From Ascidiimonas sp046199005 (GTDB lineage Bacteria > Bacteroidota > Bacteroidia > Flavobacteriales > Flavobacteriaceae), in the NCBI GenBank assembly GCA_046199005.1, contig CP176050.1, forward strand, positions 1,054,001-1,118,000: a DNA stretch of 64,000 nt, written 5' to 3'. Of the stretch, positions 7,214-16,456 are shown in pieces. The notes beneath the pieces were generated by a model that worked only from the letters and a program-made list of their open reading frames with translations, made no database searches and was not told where the DNA came from. Within the stretch, counting starts at the first letter, position 1, and every line of letters begins with the position of its first letter. Made by a program: the position numbers and the translations under genes.

Positions 7214-8221
7214 GGGAACGTTAGACTATCGTACAGCGACCTCAATAACAACGGTACAATCGAGGCTTCTTCTGAAATCCTTGAGGAGAACAATTATTAT
7301 CCACTCGGCTTAAAACATAAAGGCTACAATAACGTTATCAATGGTACAGACCATCCTTATGGGTTTGGTGGTAAAGAGGAACAGGACGAACTAGGTCTTG
7401 GGTGGCATGATTTTCATGCAAGAAACTATGATGCTAGTTTAGGTAGGTGGATGAATATTGACCCATTGGCTGAATTAGATTATAGTTTGACGCCTTATAA
7501 TTACGCTATGAATAACCCAATATTTTTTAGTGACCCAACTGGTTTGTCAACTCATGTAGTGCTTCAAGAAGATGGCACTTATAAAGTCGTAGGCGGAGAT
7601 TTAGAAGATGATGATAAGAATATTTACATTATAGCTTATGATGAAGATGGTAACGCTCATAATACAGGTATTAGTATTGGAGAATCATTAACTATGTATT
7701 CTTTTTATAATGCTGACGAACAGGATGATGAATCACAGCAAGGTTGGAAAGGTGTAATTGATACTTCATCTAGAGAGGTTGAGCAATTTCTTAATGAAGA
7801 GATTATCGGTGCAGATGTAGGATTATGGCATTATATGGGAAATGCAAAGACTGATGAAGATTTAGATTTAAAACGTAGGGAAAACGGTAAAAAGGTTGTT
7901 TATGATTCTGATGGTAAAAGGGTAGCTGAACATGATAAAGATGATAGAGAATATCATCATAGAGGAAGTTATTTTGGGTCTAGAATTGATGAAAATGGAA
8001 AGGTAGTCCCAATATATGCTTCAGCTAGAGATGGTGGAAATTATGCAGCTGGTTGGGTTGCAGGGAAATCAAGGATTCGTTGGTGGGCAGCAAAAACTAT
8101 GTTCAATGCTTTAGAGTTTAAAGATTCCTACACTACCGAAGGTGCTCAAAGTACACTTGCTCAAAAAGCTGGTCATGATAGAGGAAAAGCCACATTATCA
8201 CATAACAGACCTAAAAATTAG
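7202..8221 (+). CDS. Orphan RHS core end plus toxin tail, copy 2
   Basis: A 340-codon frame begins with RHS core GDHLGNVRLSYSD, continues through NNYYPLGLKHKGYN, GRWMNIDPLAE and YNYAMNNPIFFSDPTG (the hallmark end of the RHS core), then a variable tail of about 230 aa. The tail has an acidic linker, then RDGGNYAAGWVAG and AQSTLAQKAGHDRG, as in copy 1. There is no RHS sequence upstream of 7202: the frame stays open back to 7124 but encodes unrelated sequence and lacks a plausible start, so this looks like a displaced, silent tail. An internal ATG at 7451 could allow a short product. The immunity gene follows by 3 bp. Confidence 0.8.
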   Translation, partial: GDHLGNVRLSYSDLNNNGTIEASSEILEENNYYPLGLKHKGYNNVINGTDHPYGFGGKEEQDELGLGWHDFHARNYDASLGRWMNIDPLAELDYSLTPYNYAMNNPIFFSDPTGLSTHVVLQEDGTYKVVGGDLEDDDKNIYIIAYDEDGNAHNTGISIGESLTMYSFYNADEQDDESQQGWKGVIDTSSREVEQFLNEEIIGADVGLWHYMGNAKTDEDLDLKRRENGKKVVYDSDGKRVAEHDKDDREYHHRGSYFGSRIDENGKVVPIYASARDGGNYAAGWVAGKSRIRWWAAKTMFNALEFKDSYTTEGAQSTLAQKAGHDRGKATLSHNRPKN

Positions 8222-8224
8222 AAT

Positions 8225-8677
8225 ATGAAATTTAAACGAATTTTAATACTTATAATTGCACTTATATGTTTGGTCGCTTGTTATCCATTATTAATTCAAA
8301 GGAGCTTTGAGAATGATAATACGGGAAATAAACACATAACCATTTTAAAAAGACCAAGTGGTACTTATGTCGTTCCTTATAAATATTATGGTTTACTTAC
8401 GCCAACTAAAAATTACATAAAGTATAAGCACAAGCATTCGTTCAATATTGTTTGGAACCCTAAAAACGATTCCTACACATTAAGTATTATTGATTCTTCT
8501 TTAAAACCTCATGAGTTTGAAAATCTTTTAGAAGATGATATTGAATTTTTATTGTTGGAAAGCAATAACGATGAGAAAGAATACTTAAAGGATAATTATG
8601 ATAAATCTGATTTTTCCACAATATATTTAGCTGACTATAGCTTTTTCTTTGGAAAAAACTCATTCCATTACGATTGA
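8225..8677 (+). CDS. Lipoprotein immunity candidate, copy 2
   Basis: Identical to 355-807: 150 aa with lipobox LVAC, 3 bp downstream of the copy 2 tail. Two copies would keep protection even if one tail were lost. Confidence 0.7.
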   Translation: MKFKRILILIIALICLVACYPLLIQRSFENDNTGNKHITILKRPSGTYVVPYKYYGLLTPTKNYIKYKHKHSFNIVWNPKNDSYTLSIIDSSLKPHEFENLLEDDIEFLLLESNNDEKEYLKDNYDKSDFSTIYLADYSFFFGKNSFHYD

Positions 8678-8700
8678 AATAAGAGAATTTAAAAATGAAT

Positions 8701-8728
8701 AAAACCACTTCTAACGAGGTGGTTTTTT
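8701..8728. terminator. Bidirectional terminator hairpin, copy 2
   Basis: Same AAAACCAC/GTGGTTTT hairpin as 831-858, between the convergent immunity and XRE genes. Confidence 0.7.
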
Positions 8729-8735
8729 ATGCTTT

Positions 8736-9101
8736 TTAAGAAGCAATAAGATTGCTCAAATTATCCTTTAGTTTTTTCTTTGACACAGCCATATCAATCA
8801 ATTTTAAGAGCGCTTCTTTCTCGTCAGCTTCAAGAGTATCAATAATTTTTATCTTCTCTAATAAAGGCATATTTACAGTATCTTCTTCACTATTGGTTTT
8901 AAAGAACTCTATAATAGAAACCTCAAATACTTCTGCAATTTTTTCAAGTGTTGGAATAGTTGGCATCACTTTACCATTTTCAATACGAGAATATTGTCCT
9001 TGTGGCATACCAACACTCATAGAAACCTCTTTTTGAGAAAGTCCTTTAAGGTCACGTAATTGTTTTACGTTGTTAGCTATTATAGTTGTTGTATCACTCA
9101 T
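8736..9101 (-). CDS. XRE-family repressor, copy 2
   Basis: Identical to 866-1231 (121 aa, N-terminal helix-turn-helix). If both copies are expressed, repressor dose doubles along with the number of operators. Confidence 0.85.
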   Translation of the reverse strand: MSDTTTIIANNVKQLRDLKGLSQKEVSMSVGMPQGQYSRIENGKVMPTIPTLEKIAEVFEVSIIEFFKTNSEEDTVNMPLLEKIKIIDTLEADEKEALLKLIDMAVSKKKLKDNLSNLIAS

Positions 9102-9236
9102 ATGGCTGAATTATATATCAAAAGTAATCGTATAAGCTTATTTATACAACAAAGTAAAATTTTAATTAGTATAATTATATCTTTAAATATATATTTGTAT
9201 AAAATTTAGATATACATTTAGATATAAATAATAATT
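9102..9236. promoter_or_regulatory. Divergent promoter/operator region, copy 2
   Basis: Same inverted repeat (9130-9147) and paired ATTTAGATATA repeats (9204-9214, 9216-9226) as copy 1. Confidence 0.5.
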
Positions 9237-10769
9237 ATGCTAGACACAGCCAATCCAAACAACTACGAGTACATCACAAAACATTTAGAAATCCACATTT
9301 TAGGAGGATTAAAGACCAACAAAATGGAAAGTCTGCGAGTAACATTAAGCATACAAAAACCAAAGCAGTTCAACGTAGTTAGGCAAAGCATCGATTTATA
9401 TAACGACAACCAAATAGAAAAACTGGTTAGGAAAATAGCAGAACGCTTGGAGATTGGAACGAGTGTAGTACGCAGGACTTTACAGGAACTCACAAAGGAA
9501 CTGGAGAACTACAGATTTTTGTTAGTGGAAAAAGAAACCATTGCCAACCAACCATTTTATAAAGAGCTATCAGCAACTGAAATAAAGGAAGCAGAGAAAT
9601 TTTTAAAGTCTAAAGACCTACTTAAAAAGACAAATAAATTGATTGGTCAAAGTGGTGTTATTGGCGAAGAAAATAACAGGCTCACGATGTACTTAATCTT
9701 CACAAGTAGGAAAACAAACAACCCTTTGCATTGCATCAGCTTGGGCAGTTCTGGAGCAGGAAAAACACACTTACAATCTTCGATTGCATCATTGATGCCG
9801 GAAGAAGATGTTATTGAAGTAACGAACTTATCAGCAAATGCACTCTACTACTTTGCACAAAAAGAACTCTGCCATAAAATCATCATCATCGAGGACATGG
9901 ATGGAGCAATGAGCGTACTTTATCCACTTCGTGAAATCGCCAGTAAAAAGCGTATTACAAAAACAGTTGTTCACAAAAACGCCAAAGGCGAGACCAAAAC
10001 CATACATCTAACGGTTGAAGGTCCTGTTTGCATTGCGGGAGCGACCACGCAGGAAAGTATTTACGAGGATAACTCAAACCGTAGCTTCCTTTTATACATC
10101 GATGAAAGTGAGGAGCAGGACAAAAAAATAATGCAGTACCAGCGGAGAGCCTCCGCAGGCAAATTAAACGAGCAGGACGAAATAAATGCCAGGGAACTGC
10201 TCAAAAACGTGCAACGAGTGCTAAAGCCGATCAAGGTTATCAATCCGTATGCAGAATTTTTAGAGCTTCCGCAGTCCGTATTTAAACCCAGAAGAACCAA
10301 CAGCCATTATTTACAATTTATTGAAGCGATAACCTTTTATTGTCAGTGGCAACGACCCAAAAAGTACGACGAAGTTACGGGCGAGGAGTATATCGAGACA
10401 ACCATCGAAGATATCCAGGAAGCGAACGAACTGATTATGGATGTTTTACTACGCAAAAGTGATACGTTAACAGGCGCTTGCCGAAACCATTTAGAGAACC
10501 TGAAAGACTATCTAATCAAGAACAGCCAGACCACTTTTACTAATGCCGAAATAAGAAGAAATCTACGCATAAAGGAAAGTACATTGCGTTGGTATCACAA
10601 ACAATTATTGACGGAAAACTACATCCAAAGAGTAAAGGCGAAAACCAAAAGCTATGCTTACGAAATTGTTGACCTTGGCGAATATACCAACCTTAAAAAG
10701 CAGATAGACAAAGCATTAAAAAACTGTATTGAGCGTATCAAGGGTACAAAGGAACTCGCAAGCTCGTAA
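9237..10769 (+). CDS. Mobile-element ATPase, copy 2
   Basis: Identical to 1367-2899: 510 aa, Walker A SSGAGKT, Walker B-like IIIIEDMDG, C-terminal winged-helix-like segment. Confidence 0.75.
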   Translation: MLDTANPNNYEYITKHLEIHILGGLKTNKMESLRVTLSIQKPKQFNVVRQSIDLYNDNQIEKLVRKIAERLEIGTSVVRRTLQELTKELENYRFLLVEKETIANQPFYKELSATEIKEAEKFLKSKDLLKKTNKLIGQSGVIGEENNRLTMYLIFTSRKTNNPLHCISLGSSGAGKTHLQSSIASLMPEEDVIEVTNLSANALYYFAQKELCHKIIIIEDMDGAMSVLYPLREIASKKRITKTVVHKNAKGETKTIHLTVEGPVCIAGATTQESIYEDNSNRSFLLYIDESEEQDKKIMQYQRRASAGKLNEQDEINARELLKNVQRVLKPIKVINPYAEFLELPQSVFKPRRTNSHYLQFIEAITFYCQWQRPKKYDEVTGEEYIETTIEDIQEANELIMDVLLRKSDTLTGACRNHLENLKDYLIKNSQTTFTNAEIRRNLRIKESTLRWYHKQLLTENYIQRVKAKTKSYAYEIVDLGEYTNLKKQIDKALKNCIERIKGTKELASS

Positions 10770-10863
10770 CCAACTCGCAAACCTTGTTTTTGCGAGGTTT
10801 ACTAAATGACAATCAATCAGTTAGACGTAACTCGCAAATCAATCCCAAAAATGCAACCGACCC

Positions 10864-11781
10864 ATGAAAAAAACATCACTAAAAAACCCAAGTTATAAAG
10901 TCCTTTTACAAGATTTTAAGGAATGGCTGGACGTGTTGGGACAAAGCGCAAGCATGTGCAAGAACTATCCAAACCAGCTATGTGAGTTCTTCTACTGGCT
11001 GGAACAGCATAACATCAATCACGTCGATTACATCCAAAAGGAACATCTTAAAAACTATTACGATTACTTAAAAGAGCGACCTAACAAAACCAGAAATGGA
11101 GCACTGAGTAATAACTATCTCAACTCACATCAAAGTAGCTTAAAGAAGTTTAAGGATTACCTTTCCAAACATCATAAGAAGCCTTTTAAGATGCATATCA
11201 AGAGAGAAAAGGTAGAAGATGAAAAACTCAAGCACTGTACCACAGAACAAGTAAAAGCCTTGTTCAAGGCTACCGATCATAGCCATGCACTCCCACGCTT
11301 TAGAGCAAGGCATAAAGCCTTATTGGTGTGTCTCTATAGTCTGGGCATGCGAAGAAACGAAGTACTCCATCTAATGCTAAACGATATTCTTTGGGATCAG
11401 CAGCGTGTATTTATTAGAAAGGGAAAGAACTACAAGGAGCGTTTTGTGCCAATTAATCATTACAATTTAAGAATGCTCGAAGATTACGTTTTTGATGCAC
11501 GATTGGACTTTAAAAAATCATCGGAAAGCGATTATGTTTTTGTCAGCAGACGAAGCACCAAAATAAGCGGTTGCACCATAGAGAACGATTTAAAGATGAT
11601 TATCAAAGCCAGTAATAGCGAAGAACTGCAAAACAAGAATATTACGCCACATATGTTGCGCCACTCCATCGCAACGCATTTTTTAAAGGCAGGAATGAAA
11701 ATAGAAGATATACAACAATTTTTAGGACACGCCTCCTTAGAAAGCACACAGATTTACACGCACATTTTAAAGGATGAATAA
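10864..11781 (+). CDS. Tyrosine recombinase, catalytically complete, copy 2
   Basis: Identical to 2994-3911: 305 aa with R, HxxR, GH and Tyr all visible. Confidence 0.9.
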   Translation: MKKTSLKNPSYKVLLQDFKEWLDVLGQSASMCKNYPNQLCEFFYWLEQHNINHVDYIQKEHLKNYYDYLKERPNKTRNGALSNNYLNSHQSSLKKFKDYLSKHHKKPFKMHIKREKVEDEKLKHCTTEQVKALFKATDHSHALPRFRARHKALLVCLYSLGMRRNEVLHLMLNDILWDQQRVFIRKGKNYKERFVPINHYNLRMLEDYVFDARLDFKKSSESDYVFVSRRSTKISGCTIENDLKMIIKASNSEELQNKNITPHMLRHSIATHFLKAGMKIEDIQQFLGHASLESTQIYTHILKDE

Positions 11782-11783
11782 AG

Positions 11784-12725
11784 ATGAAAGCGAAGCTTCA
11801 CGAATACCAAAATATAAATAGAAAATCAATGAGTAAATACGAGCAATATTTAATAGAAAATAATTACAGTAAAACCACGATAGAACACTACTTAAAAAGA
11901 GTTGAAGAATTTACAGCTTGGTCAAAAAAATACAGGGTTAAGGCATCTGAAATCGATTATAAAGCCTGTTTGAGATACATTAAATATTTACAGCAAAAGA
12001 ACATCAAAGTACAGACCGTAAACAATAACATCGTAACGTTGCGCAATTACCTGAATTACCTCATTGAAATAAACAAAAGAGCGGATAACCCAATAGAAGA
12101 TGTGTCTGTAAAAGGAACGGTAAAACGAGTAATGTACAACCTTTTGGATGCTGACGAACTGGAAGACTTATATTACAGTTTTGAAACGGAAAACTTTAGC
12201 AAATACAGTAATTACAAAGCAAAGCTAAGTGCCAAAAGGAACAAGGTAATCACAGGGTTGCTCGTTTATCAAGGACTGAACACGACCAATCTCAAAAGTC
12301 TTTTGCTGGAACATTTAGAGCTTTACAAGGGCAAAATCTATGTTCCGAGTACCCGACGGAACAACGCCCGGGAAATGGAGCTCAAACCCTGGCAAGTAAT
12401 GGACTTGTTGGAATACATCAATGAAATCAGACCAGAGATAGCGAAGTACAACAAAGTCCACAGCGAAAAGCTATTGATACCGCAAAACCACTTTAACGAC
12501 CTTGTGCAAAGGGGCATCGTAAAACGGTTGAAGGCAATCAACCAAAAGGCGGGAAACATCAACCATCTGCGGACTTCGGTAATCTCGAACTGGCTGAAAC
12601 AATTTAACATCAGAAAGGTTCAGTATCTCGCTGGCCATAAATACATCAGTTCAACGGAAAGTTACAAGCAGAACAATCTGGAAAGTCTGCACGAAGCTAT
12701 AAATGAGTTCCATCCGATAAGCTAA
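11784..12725 (+). CDS. Tyrosine-recombinase-like protein lacking Arg I, copy 2
   Basis: Identical to 3914-4855: 313 aa, GLNTTNL in place of the Arg I motif, with HLR, GHK and Tyr kept. Confidence 0.85.
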   Translation: MKAKLHEYQNINRKSMSKYEQYLIENNYSKTTIEHYLKRVEEFTAWSKKYRVKASEIDYKACLRYIKYLQQKNIKVQTVNNNIVTLRNYLNYLIEINKRADNPIEDVSVKGTVKRVMYNLLDADELEDLYYSFETENFSKYSNYKAKLSAKRNKVITGLLVYQGLNTTNLKSLLLEHLELYKGKIYVPSTRRNNAREMELKPWQVMDLLEYINEIRPEIAKYNKVHSEKLLIPQNHFNDLVQRGIVKRLKAINQKAGNINHLRTSVISNWLKQFNIRKVQYLAGHKYISSTESYKQNNLESLHEAINEFHPIS

Positions 12726-12820
12726 AAGAAAACAAAATGAATATACACAATCGAAGTCCTTAGAAATAAGAAAACATTGTACTTTTATCTCTTTAACAGT
12801 TACGTCAATCTTTACAAATT

Positions 12821-12918
12821 TGCCCGTAGGTTATGAGGCGGTAAGGTGAAAGCCTCCGAACGCTGTAACTGGCGTGAGACCTCTAAGACTTACGGGTTTT
12901 TTCTCTAAACAGTTACAG
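12821..12918 (+). ncRNA. Structured RNA candidate, copy 2
   Basis: Identical to 4951-5048, including the 9-nt complementarity (12863-12871 with 12910-12918) that ends just before the ATG at 12920. Confidence 0.5.
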
Positions 12919-12919
12919 T

Positions 12920-13189
12920 ATGAAAAATTTTAGCGGAAAGTACGCTCTAAGTGTACACACCGATCCCAAGACCCAACAAAACTATATCAAACTCCCTATT
13001 GCCGATCTGGCTGAACTCAGCTACATGCAGCAAGCTCTTTTAGAAGGACTTTTGTACTTAAACCAACTCGAAGACCAACGCCCAGGAAAAGAACTACAAA
13101 ACAGCAGGTACTGGCTTTTAAAGATCGTTCTTGCGACCTATCCCGGAGAAGAACTCGAAGGTGTATCCGAGTGGCTTAAAAACGAATAA
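12920..13189 (+). CDS. Small protein of unknown function, copy 2
   Basis: Identical to 5050-5319 (89 aa). A strong hairpin follows at 13197-13218. Confidence 0.6.
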   Translation: MKNFSGKYALSVHTDPKTQQNYIKLPIADLAELSYMQQALLEGLLYLNQLEDQRPGKELQNSRYWLLKIVLATYPGEELEGVSEWLKNE

Positions 13190-13269
13190 TAAAAATGGTG
13201 GTCGCACATGCGGCCACCTAATGTACTAAAATAAAAAGTATCTTTGTGATGAAAGTAACTATACCCAGG

Positions 13270-13497
13270 ATGAATATAGAAGCCACTAAATTAGAACTCA
13301 TACACCGGCTTTTACAAACCCAAAAAGAAGGCCTTTTGGCACGTCTTCAACAAGTCTTTGACCAGGAAGAAGAAACCGCTTACGAGCTCTCCGAGTCTGA
13401 TAAAAAACTACTGGATGATCGGTTAGCACGTCATCAAAGTGACCCACAAGCCGGAAAAGACTGGAAAGCAGTAAAAAAAGAACTTCTGGGAGAGTAA
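13270..13497 (+). CDS. ParD/RelB-type antitoxin, copy 2
   Basis: Identical to 5400-5627; the frame is also open from GTG 13246. Overlaps the toxin start by one base. Confidence 0.85.
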   Translation: MNIEATKLELIHRLLQTQKEGLLARLQQVFDQEEETAYELSESDKKLLDDRLARHQSDPQAGKDWKAVKKELLGE

Positions 13498-13778
13498 TGA
13501 ACTACCATTTACGTATTAAGCCCGAAGCGCAGCAAGATCTGGCTCAGGCGATGGATTGGTATGAAGATCAAAAAGAAGGATTGTCCATAGAATTTTTAGC
13601 GACGATCGATAAAGCATTAGAAAGTATCAAAGCCAATCCGTCACTTTTTCAAGAACGCTATCGGGAGATCCGTATCGTCTTTACAAGGCGTTTTCCCTAC
13701 GGCATCCACTATACCTTAGAAGAAGATACGATCTACGTACACGCTGTACTGCATACCCATAGAAAACCTAGAGGGTAA
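13497..13778 (+). CDS. RelE/ParE-family toxin, copy 2
   Basis: Identical to 5627-5908 (93 aa). Confidence 0.9.
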   Translation: MNYHLRIKPEAQQDLAQAMDWYEDQKEGLSIEFLATIDKALESIKANPSLFQERYREIRIVFTRRFPYGIHYTLEEDTIYVHAVLHTHRKPRG

Positions 13779-15066
13779 TCAAAGGAATAGATCCTCGCAG
13801 GGCAAACCTGGATTATTGCTACGGCAAGAACCCTCCATGTTTGCCCTGCTCCACTTCGGTAATACTCAGTACATCGCCTTTCCAGCCGCATCTTCCAAGC
13901 TATCTTTACATAACGGGTAGTTATACCCGCTCTTCCCCGTGGTCAGGGGCTATAACGCCATTATGTAAAATAGCCGCTTGCCATCACTACATAGAACCAA
14001 AAAATAGTATATTTATGCCAATCTTTTTTATCAGCATACACTTTTAAATGCTGCTATCCATCATATCAAAATTTAGGAGCAACGGACTGAAAACCCGTGT
14101 GCCTTTACAAAAGTTACTTTACGGCTCACGGAAGTCGTGACGCTCCACAGGCGCTTAGCCTGGCATTTTAAAAAGAGCGGATCACCACCAGCACCGTCCG
14201 CCGCAGATCCACCCTTTTTAAAACGTTTTTTAACTGAGAAAGAAGATCTATATATTTTAGCTTTTTTAAAGTGGGTATGTAAGACAGTAATTACCCATAC
14301 CCCCAGTCCGAATCACGGACCCGTTTTTCCGTTATGTTTTTGACTGTCAATAGGTTGTTCTTAAAACGCTCCAAGTGTTAAAATGACACTAAAAAAGCAG
14401 TAAAAGAGGCTTTTAAACACTCATCATAATCGACCTCTGGAACCACAATCCAGTGACCGTCGGGCTCATAACCCGAAGGTCAAACCTTGTGCCCACGACT
14501 GGACTCGAACCTTAAAAAGATCTATAAATACCTACCGAATTAATACCACGTTACGACTTGAAAAAAACGTTTTAAAAGATGGCGGAAGCTGTTGGGGGAT
14601 GCGGATGAGTTCCGCTATCTTTTAAAATGACCCTTCCCCGTAAGCTTTGTAAAAACAAGCCTCAAAAACCCCTGAAATGCCCCCAAACATGCCCAAATCA
14701 TGTCTAACAGTACTTTAATATGCTCCAATATTAGAATATTGATCAAAAAAATCATCAAGTAGAAGTCAGCTAGTAAGTTTGGTTGTAAAGCGGGAGGGAA
14801 AGAGGCTATTTTATATAGTGTGCTTATGGCTACCTGTAAGAGTACCATAAGAGCGCATTATGTAACATAGCTTTGGTGGAGCGATGGAAAGGGAGCCAGC
14901 AAAGAACAGGGGGTATTTTAAGGTAAAATATCTGGGCTTTGCTGGCGAGGAATCTACTGTTAATTTTTATCTTTAAGGCTGAAATGAAGATGAGAGGAAG
15001 TACGTTCTTTTAAAAAATATAGGGTAGTCTCTAGGAAAAATGCGACCGAAAAATTTATTTTTTGCT
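13779..15066. other. Hairpin-rich non-coding region, copy 2
   Basis: Identical to 5909-7196, with the same inverted repeats and the initiator-tRNA-like arm at 14454-14482. Here it abuts a different RHS tail, so the region belongs to the element and not to the tail that follows. Confidence 0.6.
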
Positions 15067-15083
15067 TAAATGGTGACCATTTA
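15067..15083. other. Palindromic unit boundary (right end of copy 2)
   Basis: Second occurrence of TAAATGGTGACCATTTA, centred on 15075. The sequence to its left is the element end; to its right the RHS core continues into a lipase-like tail that differs from the copy 1/2 tail. Confidence 0.5.
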
Positions 15084-16100
15084 GGAAACATACGACTGTC
15101 CTACCAAGATGCTGATAAAAATGGCATTATCAATGCTTCTACTGAAATCAGAGAGGAAAATAATTATTATCCTTTTGGGCTGCAACAAAGAGGGTATAAT
15201 AATCAGGTGAATGGTACGGAAAATAATCACTTCACATATAACGGTAAAGAGCTAGAACAAGAACTAGGATTAGATTGGACTGACTATGGAGCGAGACGTT
15301 ATATGAGAGATTTAGGAAGATGGACTACAATAGACCCTGCTTCGAGGGAGTATGTTGGTATAAGTCCATATTCTTATGCAGCTAATAATCCTAATGTATT
15401 TATAGACCCAGATGGCAGAAGATTATTTTTTGTTGGTGGAGCTAACAATGACCAAGACGGATGGGAATATATAACACGTTGGGGTAATTTTATGACAGAT
15501 GCTGGTATAAGAAATTTTGTTAGAGTTAATGCATCAAACGGTAAAATGGGCGATATATTTTTCACGAATGCTTTTAGGAACTCAGGCACAACTTATCGTG
15601 TTAATAACTACCCTAGAAATCCACTTGATGACCGTTTAATAAGCCCTTCTGATATCGAAGAGATACCTAGACAACATAGCGCAATAGATAGGGCTGTTGA
15701 GCAGATACAGGGTAATTTAGCAGATAGTCCTTTAGAAGAAGGAGAGCAATTTAATTTAGCAGGGTATAGTTACGGAAGTGTATTACAAGCACAAGTAGCG
15801 TTAAGACTTGCTAATGATGGGCAGTACATAGACAACCTTATTTTAATTGGAAGTCCAATCTCTGATAAATCAAAATTATTCAAGCAATTAGAAGATAATG
15901 AGAATATAGGAAATGTCATCAGAGTTGATATTGAAGGAGATTTACTTAGTAATCCTCAAGACGTATGGGAGTTTATCAAAGGTGGAAAACAAAATAGTTC
16001 TGATGATGGTCCACATTTTGACCTTGCAAGACCAGGGGAAGAAGCGAATAGCTTGATACAGACAGTCATACAATGGCTACAACAACAAGGAGTAGAATAA
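15072..16100 (+). CDS. Orphan RHS core end with lipase-like toxin tail
   Basis: A 343-codon frame starts at the boundary with GDHLGNIRLSYQD and passes NNYYPFGLQQRGYNN, GRWTTIDPASRE and YSYAANNPNVFIDPDG. The tail of about 225 aa looks like an alpha/beta hydrolase: the nucleophile elbow GYSYGS (about 15763-15780) lies in FNLAGYSYGSVLQAQVALRL, a strand NLILIGSPIS follows, and a late GPHFD offers the catalytic His. It is probably a phospholipase-type effector. No start codon or upstream RHS part remains, so it appears silent unless recombined; an ATG at 15207 is possible. The immunity gene follows by 9 bp. Confidence 0.8.
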   Translation, partial: GDHLGNIRLSYQDADKNGIINASTEIREENNYYPFGLQQRGYNNQVNGTENNHFTYNGKELEQELGLDWTDYGARRYMRDLGRWTTIDPASREYVGISPYSYAANNPNVFIDPDGRRLFFVGGANNDQDGWEYITRWGNFMTDAGIRNFVRVNASNGKMGDIFFTNAFRNSGTTYRVNNYPRNPLDDRLISPSDIEEIPRQHSAIDRAVEQIQGNLADSPLEEGEQFNLAGYSYGSVLQAQVALRLANDGQYIDNLILIGSPISDKSKLFKQLEDNENIGNVIRVDIEGDLLSNPQDVWEFIKGGKQNSSDDGPHFDLARPGEEANSLIQTVIQWLQQQGVE

Positions 16101-16109
16101 ATTGAAATT

Positions 16110-16391
16110 ATGAAATTAGTAAATAAATACGGTATTATTTTCTTTGTTACTTACACTATACTGAATTTTGTAAGTACAATGGTGTTATACTCTTGGACTG
16201 CATTTGGTGGAAGAAGCAGTATGAATTTTTTTCAAAAAGCTATATTCTTCTTTTTCAATTTTCCATCAGGATATTTAAAAATAGAAAGTATAGTACTTAG
16301 CATATTAATTAACGCACTATTTTGGAGTGTTGTGTTTTTGATATGTAGATTACTGTTCAAATCATTGATAAATAAAAGAACTGCCATTTAG
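16110..16391 (+). CDS. Small membrane protein, immunity candidate for the lipase-like tail
   Basis: A 93-aa protein with two strong transmembrane segments (about residues 8-28 and 62-83) and a phenylalanine-rich hydrophobic middle. Starts 9 bp after the lipase-like tail. A membrane-embedded immunity protein suits a lipid-attacking toxin. The assignment rests on position and topology. Confidence 0.6.
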   Translation: MKLVNKYGIIFFVTYTILNFVSTMVLYSWTAFGGRSSMNFFQKAIFFFFNFPSGYLKIESIVLSILINALFWSVVFLICRLLFKSLINKRTAI

Positions 16392-16403
16392 GCGGTTTTT
16401 TTA
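16379..16403 (+). terminator. Terminator overlapping the immunity stop codon
   Basis: AACTGCC (16379-16385) pairs with GGCGGTT (16391-16397; one G-T pair) and is followed by T residues. The loop contains the TAG stop of the membrane protein. Confidence 0.65.
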
Positions 16404-16456
16404 TTGTAATACATTTGTCTCGTCCTGAAATAGCGTTACACTAAAATTCAAGTGTA

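Larger units (their letters stand above)
1..7215 (+). repeat. 7,870-bp tandem unit, copy 1 (left end outside window)
   Basis: All sequence from base 1 to 7215 recurs at 7871-15085 with a constant offset of 7,870 and no difference that I noticed. Divergence begins at 7216 (G versus A), within the RHS core. Such identity over non-coding DNA means a very recent duplication or tandem insertion. Confidence 0.95.
7205..15074 (+). mobile_element. Putative RHS-tail-carrying integrative element (copy 2, complete)
   Basis: Measured from palindrome centre to palindrome centre, one complete unit contains: RHS core from DHLGN with tail and immunity gene, XRE repressor, ATPase, two tyrosine-recombinase genes, structured RNA, an 89-aa gene, ParDE-type module and a hairpin-rich end. 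Recombinases plus an addiction module are what an integrative element needs; the boundary inside RHS core codons suggests the target. Insertion at that point would fuse any upstream RHS core in frame to the new tail. Movement itself is inferred. The alternative is simple tandem duplication of a chromosomal block. Confidence 0.55.
7871..15085 (+). repeat. 7,870-bp tandem unit, copy 2
   Basis: Direct repeat of 1-7215. The left part of this unit (7205-7870), absent for copy 1 because of the window edge, shows the RHS core and the start of the tail, so the complete unit can be read here. Confidence 0.95.
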
